Assembly (NCBI RefSeq): GCF_020037475.1
Contig: NZ_JAIQDB010000001.1
Span: forward strand, 930,001-994,000
Reading direction: 5' to 3'
DNA length: 64,000 nt
DNA from: Sutcliffiella deserti
Lineage (GTDB): Bacteria > Bacillota > Bacilli > Bacillales > Bacillaceae_I
Shown: one piece after another, positions 8,869-16,638 of the stretch
Position numbering within the stretch: the first letter of the stretch is position 1
Layout: each line of letters begins with the position of its first letter
Position numbers and translations under genes: made by a program
Notes under the pieces: model-generated
What the model saw: only the letters and a program-made list of their open reading frames with translations
Database searches by the model: none
Told to the model about the DNA's origin: nothing

Positions 8869-8893
8869 TAGAAGAGCCGAGGAGAGATGAGAA
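8869..8893 (+). promoter_or_regulatory. TRAP (MtrB) RNA-binding site over the trpP ribosome binding site
   Basis: Five triplets TAG, GAG, GAG, GAG, GAG occur at 8869, 8874, 8879, 8884 and 8889, each separated by exactly two bases, ending directly before the trpP ATG at 8894. Repeated (G/U)AG triplets with 2-3-base spacers are the established binding site of the tryptophan-activated protein TRAP. They overlap the ribosome binding site, so bound TRAP would block translation of trpP. The mtrB gene is not in the window. Confidence 0.85.
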
Positions 8894-9424
8894 ATGAATA
8901 CGAAAACTTTAGTAACACTAGCTTTAATGGTGGGAATTGGTGCAGTACTTCACACAATAGTTCCAGGAGTCATCCTAGGAATGAAACCAGATATTGCATT
9001 AACCATGATGTTCTTAGGAATTATTTTATTTCCAGAAAAGAAAAACGTCTTGTTATTAGGACTTGCCACAGGTTTTATCTCTGCCCTAACAACAGGGTTT
9101 CCTGGAGGACAGCTGCCAAATATCATTGACAAGCCTATTTCAGCCTTTTTATTCTTTTTCATGCTACTTGCATTAAAGAAGCTGAATAAGAGTTTACTAA
9201 AAGCAGGAATATTGACTGCACTTGGCACAGCCATATCGGGAGGAATCTTCTTAGGTTCCGCATTATTTCTTGTCGGATTACCTGCTGGAGGAACATTTTC
9301 CTTTTTCTTTATGACAATAGTCTTGCCAACTGTAGCATTAAATACGGCACTAATGGTTATTCTCTACCCTATTGTTACAACTATTGCAAAGAGATCCAAT
9401 ATAAAAATAGCAGCTTCTGCCTAA
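8894..9424 (+). CDS. trpP: Tryptophan transporter TrpP
   Basis: The 176-residue hydrophobic protein has about five membrane helices and matches the small TrpP family of B. subtilis (YhaG), the probable tryptophan importer. Typical features are the N-terminal TLALMVGIGAVLHTIVPG helix, a short charged loop FPEKKN and GFPGGQLPN in mid-protein. The start at 8894 is set by the TRAP site and by the GAGGAG nine bases upstream. Translation is likely repressed by TRAP when tryptophan is plentiful. It is followed by a strong terminator, so it is a one-gene unit. Confidence 0.92.
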   Translation: MNTKTLVTLALMVGIGAVLHTIVPGVILGMKPDIALTMMFLGIILFPEKKNVLLLGLATGFISALTTGFPGGQLPNIIDKPISAFLFFFMLLALKKLNKSLLKAGILTALGTAISGGIFLGSALFLVGLPAGGTFSFFFMTIVLPTVALNTALMVILYPIVTTIAKRSNIKIAASA

Positions 9425-9430
9425 CTTAAA

Positions 9431-9468
9431 GAGGGGATGGTCCTTAGGGATCCATCCCCTCTTCTATT
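9431..9468 (+). terminator. Intrinsic terminator of trpP
   Basis: GAGGGGATGG and CCATCCCCTC form a perfect 10-bp stem followed by TTCTATTCT, six bases after the trpP stop. Confidence 0.85.
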
Positions 9469-9472
9469 CTAT

Positions 9473-9664
9473 CTATGTAATCCATAAAGCAATAATCGCT
9501 AATAAAAGTGTTCCAACACCTGCACCGAAAATTACGAAAGCTTTTTGTTGCAACACTTTTCTGGGTGGATAAACTCCTCCTCTTTGAGAGCTAAGATAAT
9601 AGTTTACTCCACCAAAGATTAGCAAGATGCTTATGGTAAATAAACCAAATGTAATTCCTACCAT
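9473..9664 (-). CDS. Small two-helix membrane protein, unknown
   Basis: The 63-residue protein has two hydrophobic segments, residues 3-23 and 42-62, joined by a short basic loop SSQRGGVYPPRK. The start ATG is preceded by AAGGGGGCGGTGATAG, giving a good ribosome binding site. Its stop lies almost against the trpP terminator, and it is convergent with trpP. I do not recognise the family and propose no function. The clean ribosome binding site and membrane-protein composition favour a real gene. Confidence 0.6.
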   Translation of the reverse strand: MVGITFGLFTISILLIFGGVNYYLSSQRGGVYPPRKVLQQKAFVIFGAGVGTLLLAIIALWIT

Positions 9665-9891
9665 CTATCACCGCCCCCTTTCTACATATCTATGCTTTTT
9701 CTCGCTTTCTTATAACATGTCTTTTCTTCAATTAGATTCTTGTACAATTACTTCTCTTTTTTATTATTAAAAGTTTTCTAATTTAAAGGATTTATAACTC
9801 AAGCTTTTAATTAGAGTAATCTACGAAGAATTCTGTTGAAATGGAGCGTAGGCCATCGAATAAGCACTTTTATATTTAGGGTTCATTAAAC

Positions 9892-10025
9892 ACCGCTGTT
9901 GCTCTCCACGAAAGGCTTCGCGTCCGCGGGGCGCTTGGGAAGCCTCCTCGGCTTACGCCTGCGGGGTCTTCCCTAACCGCTATCTCCCGCAGGAGTCTCC
10001 GCCTTTCGTTCCGTTTCACAGCTAG
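9892..10025. repeat. Palindromic repeat, subtype A, copy A1
   Basis: This GC-rich element is about 134 bp long and sits in AT-rich surroundings. Outer arms CGAAAGGC and GCCTTTCG are inverted repeats, and the interior carries the shared core (GCCTCCTCGGCT, GCGGGGTCTTCCC, CTCCCGCAGGAGTC). Copies A2 (30113-30251, opposite orientation) and A3 (41785-41920) are closely similar. No protein-coding signal was seen; long frames through it are repeat artefacts. Confidence 0.9.
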
Positions 10026-10167
10026 GATTCTTAGAATCGTATGTTGCTTATTTGAAACAGAAATCCATAGGTAAAAGTGTGGGGAAACCTTAATATTCAA
10101 GGAATCTTCATAAGAAGACATCCTACTATAAACATAGTAGAGAAGGACATCTCATATAAAGTGATTT

Positions 10168-10301
10168 CCCCTGTGGATTGGAGTGGCAGGTGATCGACTC
10201 CGGCGTCCGGCCGCTTGTAGACGGGAGACCCCACAGGCGCAGCCGAGGAGGCTCCCGCACCGCCCCGCGGAAAGCGATCACCTAGAACGGAAAGAAACAG
10301 G
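10168..10301. repeat. Palindromic repeat, subtype B, copy B1
   Basis: This is the CCCTGTGGATT...GGAACAGG element of about 134 bp with outer arms CAGGTGATCG and CGATCACCT. Its left interior reads GACTCCGGCGTCCGGCCGC, a variant shared only with B2; copies B3-B6 have a different interior there. Confidence 0.9.
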
Positions 10302-10392
10302 TTTCAGAACTAACCTACCTATTATCAAGACAGTATTTAAAGATGTCGCAATATATTCAAATAAGAAAAGGCCCAAATATTTAAAGTGTTGC

Positions 10393-10526
10393 CCCCTGTG
10401 TATTCGAGTGGCAGGAGTTCGACTCCGGCGTCCGGCCGCGGTTGACGGGAGACCCCGCAGGCATCGCCGAGGAGGCTCCCGCACCGCACCGCGGAAAGCG
10501 AGCTCCTGAAACGGAAAGCAACAGGG
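10393..10526. repeat. Palindromic repeat, subtype B, copy B2
   Basis: Arms are CAGGAGTTCG and CGAGCTCCTG, a nearly complementary pair that differs in sequence from the arms of B1. Three elements thus occupy 9892-10526 of the 1-kb gap between the 9473-9664 gene and yhaH, which otherwise holds no gene. Confidence 0.9.
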
Positions 10527-10691
10527 AGTTTCACAACTAACCAATCTATGTCCAATGCAGGCACCACTAAAATAAATTTTTCCAAACAAGGAAAGACTAA
10601 AATAAAGGAATTTTTCTATAAATGTTGAATTATATAATAATCTTAAGGGTATTGAACTATACTTACATAATTTTATTACGAGGTGATCAAG

Positions 10692-11054
10692 ATGAATGGA
10701 AAATCATTAATAAGTGGAATAGTTGTTGGAAGCGTTATCGCAGGAGTCTCTACACTACTTACTACCCCCTCTTCAGGAGAAAGCATGCGGTCAAAAGTAA
10801 GAACAACTAAAGAGCAAGCAAAACTAACTTTTACCGAACTAAAAAGCGAGGCAATGCAGATCAAAAGTAACGTATCAAACGTAGTCGAGGAGAGCAAAAC
10901 CGTTATTCCAAACGTTTCAAAAGACCTTAAAACATCGCTTGAAATTTGGCAGGACTCTATCCGGCCACACCAGGAAAATATCCAGGATAATATTGCTCTT
11001 GTAGAAAAAGAAGTAGAAAAATTGGAAAAAAACTTAAATAAAAACGGAGAATAA
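10692..11054 (+). CDS. yhaH: YtxH-domain protein YhaH
   Basis: The 120-residue protein has one N-terminal hydrophobic segment (SLISGIVVGSVIAGVSTLL, residues 5-23) followed by a long charged, helix-forming tail typical of YtxH/YhaH general-stress proteins. The start at 10692 follows GAGGTGATC; an upstream GTG at 10683 is inside the ribosome binding site. It lies directly upstream of scoC, as in B. subtilis. Members are membrane-anchored with the coil probably in the cytoplasm. Their molecular role is unknown. I could not identify a convincing sigma-B promoter. Confidence 0.85.
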   Translation: MNGKSLISGIVVGSVIAGVSTLLTTPSSGESMRSKVRTTKEQAKLTFTELKSEAMQIKSNVSNVVEESKTVIPNVSKDLKTSLEIWQDSIRPHQENIQDNIALVEKEVEKLEKNLNKNGE

Positions 11055-11150
11055 TATAAATTTTTAATTTTTTGTATATTTAGACCTTTATTAATTTTTA
11101 CTTTCTTGTCATAATAGATAGTAATATATTAGAAAAAAGTAGGTGAGTCT

Positions 11151-11750
11151 GTGAGCACACAGCACGGGGAATATTCATTAAAGGAAGCAATGCTATTTAG
11201 TCAACGTGTCGCGCAGCTAAGTAAAGCTCTTTGGAAAACGATTGAAAAAGACTGGCAACAGTGGATTAAACCGTATGATTTGAATATTAATGAGCATCAT
11301 ATCCTTTGGATCTCGTATCATTTAAAGGGAGCAAGTATTTCAGAGATTGCTAAATTTGGAGTAATGCATGTCTCAACAGCCTTTAACTTCTCAAAGAAGT
11401 TGGAAGAACGTGAACTATTACGGTTTTCCAAAAAAGAGAACGATAAACGTAATACCTATATTGAATTAACGGATAAAGGTGAAAAAATCTTATTAGATTT
11501 AATGGAAAGCTATGATCCTAGTAGCAATTCGGTCTTTAGTGGAGCACTACCTATGCATGACTTGTATGGAAAATTCCCTGAGCTACTGGATGTAATGTGT
11601 GTCATCCGCAATATTTATGGGGATGATTTTATGAAAATCTTTGAGCGTTCCTTTAACAATATAGAAGAAGACTTTGTAGAAGTAGATGGGAAGCTTTACA
11701 AAAAAGAAGATGCATCTTCTGCTAAAAATGAAAGTCTTACTTCTTTATAA
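11151..11750 (+). CDS. scoC: MarR-family transition-state regulator ScoC (Hpr)
   Basis: The 199-residue protein has a MarR winged-helix domain (about residues 25-125) with the recognition region [20 protein letters not shown], nearly identical to B. subtilis Hpr/ScoC, plus the conserved [14 protein letters not shown] helix. ScoC is a dimeric DNA-binding repressor of extracellular protease, sporulation and peptide-transport genes in the transition phase. The start is GTG at 11151, five bases after AGGTGA. Its last 14 bases overlap the convergent yhaI. The C-terminal 30 residues are acidic and poorly conserved. Confidence 0.95.
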   Translation: MSTQHGEYSLKEAMLFSQRVAQLSKALWKTIEKDWQQWIKPYDLNINEHHILWISYHLKGASISEIAKFGVMHVSTAFNFSKKLEERELLRFSKKENDKRNTYIELTDKGEKILLDLMESYDPSSNSVFSGALPMHDLYGKFPELLDVMCVIRNIYGDDFMKIFERSFNNIEEDFVEVDGKLYKKEDASSAKNESLTSL

Positions 11751-12075
11751 GCAACTTTAAAAATGCACACATAAGCGATTGGTATATCCCTTGTTTTTTT
11801 AATGCCAAAATTGTATCCTCTAAAGGCATATGGGGATGTAATCTTTTTTCAAACATAGCAAGAAGCGGAGTGAAAGTTACAAATCCCTCCGCTTTTTGCT
11901 TTTCCATTTCTATGGTCAAGTCTTCACATAAATTCATAATATTTGTTACATCTTCCCTGCTCAAGTTCCCCTTAATCACCAACGCGTCAAATGGAAACTG
12001 ATCTACCTTTATTTGTTTTAATAATAACTCCATCTGAAACTCAAGTTTCTCCATTCTTTTCTCTAAATCGGCCAT
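11737..12075 (-). CDS. yhaI: DUF1878 protein YhaI
   Basis: This is a 112-residue, mostly helical protein, nearly the length of B. subtilis YhaI (about 113), beginning with a leucine-heptad coiled coil ([20 protein letters not shown]) and containing [17 protein letters not shown]. It has no signal sequence or membrane span. The gene overlaps the 3' end of scoC by 14 bases in convergent orientation, so transcripts of the two could form a short duplex. Function is unknown for the family. Confidence 0.85.
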   Translation of the reverse strand: MADLEKRMEKLEFQMELLLKQIKVDQFPFDALVIKGNLSREDVTNIMNLCEDLTIEMEKQKAEGFVTFTPLLAMFEKRLHPHMPLEDTILALKKQGIYQSLMCAFLKLLIKK

Positions 12076-12245
12076 ATTCGACTTCCTTCATCCTCTTTTT
12101 CTATTATTCTACCCTATATTTCACTGCTTACCAATATATAGATAGAAGTAAAAAAAATAAATCCAAAACTCCTATTGATTTTTAATATAAAAAGGCGTAC
12201 ATTAGTTTAGTAATTCGAACTTGCAGTATCGGAAGGTGAATCATT

Positions 12246-12800
12246 ATGAATTGTTGGAAATCCATTAACATAACAAAACAATATGGAACCAATCGCTTAA
12301 CGCTTATTTCGCTTATACTCACATTACTTTCTTTCATTTTGTTCTATTTGTCCTATAGTTTAATTTATGCTGAAATAATCGTATCCTCAAGATATTTTGG
12401 CTGGTTTTGCCTAGCGTTAGCAAGCATGTTCACCTTGCATAAGCTTTGTCATGCATTACCGTTACTTGCCACAAAAAAACAAGTGAAATTCCGATGGAAA
12501 CTTAAAGGCTTTATGCCCTATATTGCTATTAAAACCAAACAGTCTTTTTCAAAAAATGAATCCTACTTAGTATTCTTGGCACCTTTTTTAATTATAACAG
12601 TTTCCTTGATATTCCTGACTTCCATATTTCCAAGCTACTATCATTACTTTTCCATGTTAGCTGCTCTTAACATTGGATTATGCTTTACGGATTTTCTTTA
12701 TATAAGACATATCCAATCCGCACCAAGTGCATGTCAGGTCGAAGAGTTAGATCATGGTTTTGATATTTTGCTAACTAACAAGAATGAAATAGCATCCTAG
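12246..12800 (+). CDS. DUF3267-like membrane protein with altered zincin motif
   Basis: The 184-residue protein has four hydrophobic segments (about residues 19-42, 49-65, 112-132 and 138-152). Residues 65-69 read HKLCH, at the position where DUF3267 putative zincin peptidases usually have HExxH on a membrane helix. Here the catalytic glutamate is lysine, so it is probably not an active metalloprotease, or the family assignment is wrong. The ATG follows GGAAGGTGAATCATT. It lies between yhaI and prsA, where B. subtilis carries other yha genes. Family call is moderate; function is unknown. Confidence 0.55.
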   Translation: MNCWKSINITKQYGTNRLTLISLILTLLSFILFYLSYSLIYAEIIVSSRYFGWFCLALASMFTLHKLCHALPLLATKKQVKFRWKLKGFMPYIAIKTKQSFSKNESYLVFLAPFLIITVSLIFLTSIFPSYYHYFSMLAALNIGLCFTDFLYIRHIQSAPSACQVEELDHGFDILLTNKNEIAS

Positions 12801-12823
12801 TTAAAAGTAGGTTGCTTTTTTTT
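12791..12823 (+). terminator. Terminator of the DUF3267-like gene
   Basis: AGCATCCTA and TAGGTTGCT pair with one mismatch around a short loop and are followed by eight T residues; the stem overlaps the stop codon. Confidence 0.65.
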
Positions 12824-13087
12824 ATTCAAAATTTTCCATTAACCTTAATTTGTAAAAAAAATCTAAGCCTCCGAGGTATCTTTTTTCTTAAAACTTTGGT
12901 AAGGTTATATTTATAATGCGGATACAAAAGAATAAGACAAAGAGCAAGATATAGATGAAAGCACATATTCAAGGACCAATTTTCTTAGATGACAATTGGA
13001 CAGATGATTCAGGCTGACATAACAATTCATGCTTTTTTCCTTACTTTTGCCTATCCTCTCATAATAGAAGCCAAAAGGAGGGATCTT

Positions 13088-13273
13088 ATGGCTATCTTAT
13101 TTATTGTGGTGGCTGTATTTATACTCTTCTACATAAACAAGTTAACCAATGCATTATGTGTTCAAAAGGAAATACCGGAGGAGCGTCAACCAAAAGTATT
13201 CCGAACCATCAATGTCCTAATTACTATTCTATTAATTTCTTCTTATGTAGATATCCTATTAAAATCTTTATGA
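13088..13273 (+). CDS. Small membrane protein, unknown
   Basis: The 61-residue protein begins at ATG 13088 behind a near-perfect AAAAGGAGGGATCTT ribosome binding site; the longer frame upstream has no such signal. It has two hydrophobic segments (residues 2-16 and 40-60) separated by a charged loop QKEIPEERQPK. It is monocistronic and followed by a strong terminator. I do not recognise the family. The good translation start, terminator and hydrophobic pattern make it a likely real gene. Confidence 0.65.
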   Translation: MAILFIVVAVFILFYINKLTNALCVQKEIPEERQPKVFRTINVLITILLISSYVDILLKSL

Positions 13274-13317
13274 TTACTGTAATTGCTTTCTAATTTTTAA
13301 ATAGTGGTTCATAAAAA

Positions 13318-13353
13318 AACACTTTATCCTGTCTATGGATAAAGTGTTTTTTT
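13318..13353 (+). terminator. Strong bidirectional terminator
   Basis: ACACTTTATCC and GGATAAAGTGT form an 11-bp perfect stem with a 6-base loop, with A and T tracts on either side. It separates the small plus-strand membrane gene from the minus-strand YjcZ peptides. Confidence 0.85.
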
Positions 13354-13412
13354 TAGCTGATTACCGCCCAAAAAAAGAAAGGAGAATTTCTTCTCCCCTC
13401 TCCCTAGCTAGC

Positions 13413-13502
13413 TTAGTATAACCAAGCTGCACCTACGATTACTAACAAAATAAACAATACTACGATTAACGCGAAACCTCCGCCTGCATATCCACCTGAC
13501 AT
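13413..13502 (-). CDS. YjcZ-family sporulation peptide, copy 1
   Basis: The 29-residue peptide MSGGYAGGGFALIVVLFILL... ends in VGAAWLY. A glycine-rich start followed by a single hydrophobic helix and a C-terminal aromatic is the hallmark of YjcZ/CotY-like small spore peptides (YjcZ, YczN group). A GGAGG lies eight bases before the ATG. It is far too short for standard gene length cut-offs. Members are found in spores, probably membrane- or coat-associated; their role is unknown. A nearly identical second copy lies about 150 bases away. Confidence 0.85.
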   Translation of the reverse strand: MSGGYAGGGFALIVVLFILLVIVGAAWLY

Positions 13503-13576
13503 CTTTGTTTCCTCCTTTTGTTTTATTGGGTTTAGAATGAAACTTACCTGAGTGTTGAACTATATCCTCACTCATA

Positions 13577-13601
13577 GTTAGTTGAACCAATCGGGGTGTT
13601 A
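13577..13601. repeat. 25-bp sequence shared with 32061-32085
   Basis: GTTAGTTGAACCAATCGGGG plus TGTTA lies between the two YjcZ genes and recurs with one or two changes at 32061. Both copies lead into possible hairpins. Confidence 0.6.
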
Positions 13602-13653
13602 ACTCCCATTTAGCTTCACTTGGTATAGGCTACTGTTGCGCTTTAAAATGCGT

Positions 13654-13740
13654 TTAGTATAACCAAGCTGCACCTACGATTACCAATAAGATAAACAATA
13701 CTACAATTAACGCGAAGCCGCCTGCATATGGAGTACCCAT
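13654..13740 (-). CDS. YjcZ-family sporulation peptide, copy 2
   Basis: The 28-residue peptide starts MGTPYAGGFALIVVLFILL and ends in VGAAWLY, identical to copy 1 over the last 20 residues. Ribosome binding site GGAGG lies nine bases upstream. It differs from copy 1 only in the glycine-rich start. The near-identity at DNA level over the hydrophobic part indicates recent tandem duplication or gene conversion. It is upstream of copy 1 on the same strand, so one transcript may carry both. Function is inferred only from the family name. Confidence 0.85.
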   Translation of the reverse strand: MGTPYAGGFALIVVLFILLVIVGAAWLY

Positions 13741-13795
13741 CAAGTAACACCTCCTTCTTGAGTTGTTACGATATCTTATGCAACAGTTTCTTAAA

Positions 13796-13830
13796 AGGCC
13801 TAGGCGTTTAACCTGCCTCTAAGGCTTTTT
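13796..13830. terminator. Possible hairpin between YjcZ copy 2 and prsA
   Basis: AGGCCTAGGC and GCCTCTAAGGCT can pair imperfectly and are followed by seven T residues on the plus strand. No plus-strand gene precedes it closely, so the transcript it would end is unclear. The rest of 13741-14054 has no ORF; it holds a TATAAT at 14017-14022 that may be the prsA -10 box, with a poor -35. Confidence 0.35.
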
Positions 13831-14054
13831 TTATCTAAATTCCTGGGACTGTTGCTTAAGCTATTATCTTCATGATTCTCTATATACTACGTAAGTAAGG
13901 AAAATCCGATTGGACTCTTGCCTAGGAAAAAAGATAAAAGTGGAGGTTTGCTTCCATCGAGTGCTTCTTTTAGGGGCTGAATAATATTTTCATTAATTTA
14001 AGGGAATATGCTATAGTATAATTTGAATGTTTACTATATATGGGAGTGTTTATA

Positions 14055-14939
14055 ATGAAAAAATGGATGATAGCTTTAACTGTGACAACAACAATTCTGG
14101 CTCTTTCCGCATGTAATAACGAAGAGGAAGACAATTCTGAGGTAATAGCAGAAACTTCTGCTGGAAATATCACTCAAGAGGAATTATATGACGCGATGAA
14201 AGAGCGCTTTGGCGAAGAAGTACTGCGGGAACTGGTGTATGCTAAAGTTCTTGGTGATACATATGAAGTGACTAGTGAAGAGCTCGATGAACGGTTAAAT
14301 GAATTAAAACAGGAGCTCGGGCCACAGTTTGAAATGGCACTCACGCAAAGTGGCTTCAAAAACGAAGAACAGCTTAAACAAACTTTACGCATCTCCATGC
14401 TTCAAGAAAAAGCTGCAATGGCAAATCTTGAAGTCTCAGAAGAAGAGATTCAAGATTATTATGACAATATGAAACCTCAAATCAGGGCTAGTCATATCCT
14501 TGTGGAGGATGAGGAAACAGCAAGAGAAGTAAAAGAAAAGCTTGAAGCTGGTGGGGATTTTTCTGAGATTGCAAAGGAATATTCAGTAGATACCGCCTCT
14601 GCTGAGAATGGTGGGGACCTAGATTGGTTTGGTGCTGGTAAGATGCTTCCTGAATTTGAAGAGGCAGCTTACAACTTGGAAATTGATCAAATAAGCGACC
14701 CTGTTGAAAGTATGTATGGCTTCCATATTATTAAAGTAACAGACAAAGAAGACAAACAACCGTTAGAGGAAATTCGCGAAGATGTTGAAGCAGAACTTCT
14801 TCAATCAAAACTAGGACAAGAATCAGTGGACGCAGCGGTACAAGCAGAGTTGGAAAAGGCCAATGTGGATGTAAAAGATTCTAAGCTTAAAAATACGTTT
14901 AACAAAGAGGAAGACACAACTACAACAGATGAAGAGTAG
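14055..14939 (+). CDS. prsA: Foldase lipoprotein PrsA
   Basis: The 294-residue precursor has a basic start and hydrophobic h-region ending in the lipobox LSAC (cysteine near residue 20). It also has a parvulin PpiC domain beginning IRASHILVEDEETA around residue 134, with NGGDLDWFGAGKMLPEFEEAA. PrsA is an essential extracytoplasmic peptidyl-prolyl isomerase anchored to the outer face of the membrane, where it folds secreted proteins and penicillin-binding proteins. The start at 14055 lies eight bases after GGGAG; the upstream ATG at 14040 has no ribosome binding site. The C-terminal tail is very acidic. It neighbours scoC as in B. subtilis. Confidence 0.96.
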   Translation: MKKWMIALTVTTTILALSACNNEEEDNSEVIAETSAGNITQEELYDAMKERFGEEVLRELVYAKVLGDTYEVTSEELDERLNELKQELGPQFEMALTQSGFKNEEQLKQTLRISMLQEKAAMANLEVSEEEIQDYYDNMKPQIRASHILVEDEETAREVKEKLEAGGDFSEIAKEYSVDTASAENGGDLDWFGAGKMLPEFEEAAYNLEIDQISDPVESMYGFHIIKVTDKEDKQPLEEIREDVEAELLQSKLGQESVDAAVQAELEKANVDVKDSKLKNTFNKEEDTTTTDEE

Positions 14940-15026
14940 TAATAAACTTTATTCTGTTAGGCTTTTTCCTTAAAGATTGTTGCTATAAGTACGAAAAAAA
15001 CGGCATTTACATTTTTCACTGCCATG

Positions 15027-15055
15027 TTCACTCAAAATTAAGAGTAATTTCTAAA
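15027..15055. repeat. 29-bp sequence shared with 24669-24697
   Basis: TTCACTCAAAATTAAGAGTA plus ATTTCTAAA recurs with four changes at 24669. Each copy lies just after a region able to form an AT-rich hairpin. Confidence 0.5.
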
Positions 15056-15110
15056 TTTAACAGGAATAGAGCACGACAGCTATTTTTAAGTAAGGCTGTC
15101 CTATACTCTG

Positions 15111-15215
15111 TTGTTGATTTCCGCAAAAGACTACGCTTTCCGCGGGCCAGTGCTTGAGCCTCCCGTTTTCAGGATTTCGAGTCTCTGCCTTTTTCTCCAA
15201 TCATTGCTAGGGAAG
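15111..15215. repeat. Decayed palindromic repeat (relative of subtype B)
   Basis: CGCTTTCCGCGGG, GAGCCTCCCG and GAGTCTCTGCC retain the order of the subtype B core in reverse orientation, but the middle is degraded. It fills most of the 350-base gap between prsA and yhaL, which otherwise has no gene. Confidence 0.6.
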
Positions 15216-15256
15216 CACTATTATCAACACTCTTCTTTAAAAGAGAGCCTAAAGTA

Positions 15257-15289
15257 AAAAAGCAGGAGCCACGGTGCTCCTGCTTTTTT
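15257..15289 (-). terminator. Terminator at the end of yhaL
   Basis: AGCAGGAGC and GCTCCTGCT form a 9-bp stem flanked by A and T tracts. It can serve yhaL on the minus strand and any readthrough on the plus strand. Confidence 0.75.
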
Positions 15290-15476
15290 ATGCGTTAGAA
15301 CTATTAGAAAAAACATGTTGCTTTCTTTCACGCTCGTCTTGGATTCGATCCATATAGACTTGTCCTTCTTTTTCGATGATTGCAGACTCTATTTCCTTGT
15401 CCTCTTTTGCAGTCCTTAACGTCATATATGCACTAAAACAGATTGCAATTACCACAAGTAACATCCACCAAGGCAT
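15288..15476 (-). CDS. yhaL: Sporulation protein YhaL
   Basis: The 62-residue protein has one N-terminal membrane helix (PWWMLLVVIAICFSAYM) and a charged tail with IEKEGQVYMDRIQDERERK, matching B. subtilis YhaL. The ATG at 15476 is preceded by GGGAGGAAAGAGA; a frame extended upstream to 15503 has no ribosome binding site. It is divergent from prsA and directly downstream of yhaM, as in B. subtilis. YhaL is made during sporulation in B. subtilis; its mechanism is unknown. Confidence 0.85.
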   Translation of the reverse strand: MPWWMLLVVIAICFSAYMTLRTAKEDKEIESAIIEKEGQVYMDRIQDERERKQHVFSNSSNA

Positions 15477-15588
15477 TCTCTTTCCTCCCTTCAAAACTAG
15501 CACAAGTATCCTAGCTAGTACATTTATATGAAAGAAAGAGAGAACCTATTACCTTTTAGTGAGGCCTTTTGTGAAATCGTACTTAGTT

Positions 15589-16533
15589 CTACTTATGAAA
15601 AGTAGGTTTATAAAAGTTTCGATTGTCCATTGCAAAAATTCTCTCTGTGTATTCTCCTGGTTTGACATGTTCAAGGGCTCGATCAAGCATATTCATTTTT
15701 GCATCAATATTATCAATGTAATGAAGAACTTCTGCTTCTTTAATTAGCGGCATTTTAGGGCTGCCCCACTCTGGCTTACCATGATGACTTAGTACCAGAT
15801 GCTGAAGGACCATGACTTCTTCCCCTTCAATCCCCAACTCTTCTGCTGCTTTACTGATTTCACTAACCATAATGGAAATGTGACCGATAAGATTGCCTTC
15901 CACTGTATAACTGGTAGAAACAGGCCCAGAGAGTTCCGTTACTTTTCCTAAGTCATGCAGAATCACACCAGCATAGAGTAAATCTTTATCAAGTGTAGGA
16001 TATAAAGAGCTGATTGATTTAGCCAATTCAAGCATACACACAACGTGATAGGCTAAGCCTGATACAAATTCATGATGGTTTTTAGTAGCTGCAGGGTATT
16101 GTAAGAAATCCTGTTGATGCTTCTTTAAAAGATGGCGTGTTACCCGTTGAATGTTAGGATTATTCATCTCAAAGATGGCCTGCGTAATTTTCTCCATCAT
16201 TTGGTCTTGACCAAGCGGAGCCGTTTCTATAAGATCTGAGACTGTAACCGTTTCATGATCTTCCTTTGGTTTGATTTTGCGTATTTTTAACTGATTACGT
16301 CCACGATAGTGGTGGATATCTCCTTGCACACGCACAATACTTTGAGGACTATAAAGTTCTTCGTCATTAGAGGAAGCATCCCAAAGCTTTGCTTCTATTT
16401 CTCCACTTTTATCTTGGAAAATCAATGTCATAAAAGGCTTACCATTACTTGCAATTCCCTTTGTTGCGTTTTTTATTAATAAATGAACATCCACTTGTTC
16501 GCCTACCTCAAAGTGGAGAATTCCCTTCTTCAT
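15589..16533 (-). CDS. yhaM: 3'-5' exoribonuclease YhaM
   Basis: The 314-residue protein has the same length and arrangement as B. subtilis YhaM. An N-terminal OB-fold (about residues 10-90, with [20 protein letters not shown]) is followed by an HD domain (about 155-285) with KNHHEF, LHDLGKV and [12 protein letters not shown]. YhaM degrades RNA and single-stranded DNA from the 3' end in a manganese-dependent way and takes part in mRNA turnover. The start at 16533 lies seven bases from GGGGGA; an upstream ATG at 16548 lacks one. It is probably monocistronic. Confidence 0.95.
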   Translation of the reverse strand: MKKGILHFEVGEQVDVHLLIKNATKGIASNGKPFMTLIFQDKSGEIEAKLWDASSNDEELYSPQSIVRVQGDIHHYRGRNQLKIRKIKPKEDHETVTVSDLIETAPLGQDQMMEKITQAIFEMNNPNIQRVTRHLLKKHQQDFLQYPAATKNHHEFVSGLAYHVVCMLELAKSISSLYPTLDKDLLYAGVILHDLGKVTELSGPVSTSYTVEGNLIGHISIMVSEISKAAEELGIEGEEVMVLQHLVLSHHGKPEWGSPKMPLIKEAEVLHYIDNIDAKMNMLDRALEHVKPGEYTERIFAMDNRNFYKPTFHK

Positions 16534-16638
16534 AAACATTTCCCCCAATCTAAAATCGATACATTTTATTTAGTTAGTATAGCACAGTACATACTACTTC
16601 AGAATAATCAGAGCAACCGGCAAGTTATAAAACAAGGT

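Noticed and set aside
8887..9129. Alternative plus-strand start seven bases before trpP in another frame
   Set aside because: The frame is out of phase with trpP, lacks family similarity and overlaps the TRAP site.
9876..10589. Several overlapping frames of 80-108 codons on both strands (for example 10183-10509 and 10278-10589)
   Set aside because: They run through the GC-rich palindromic repeats, have no ribosome binding site and encode Arg/Pro/Gly-rich low-complexity peptides; the same peptides appear at every repeat copy.
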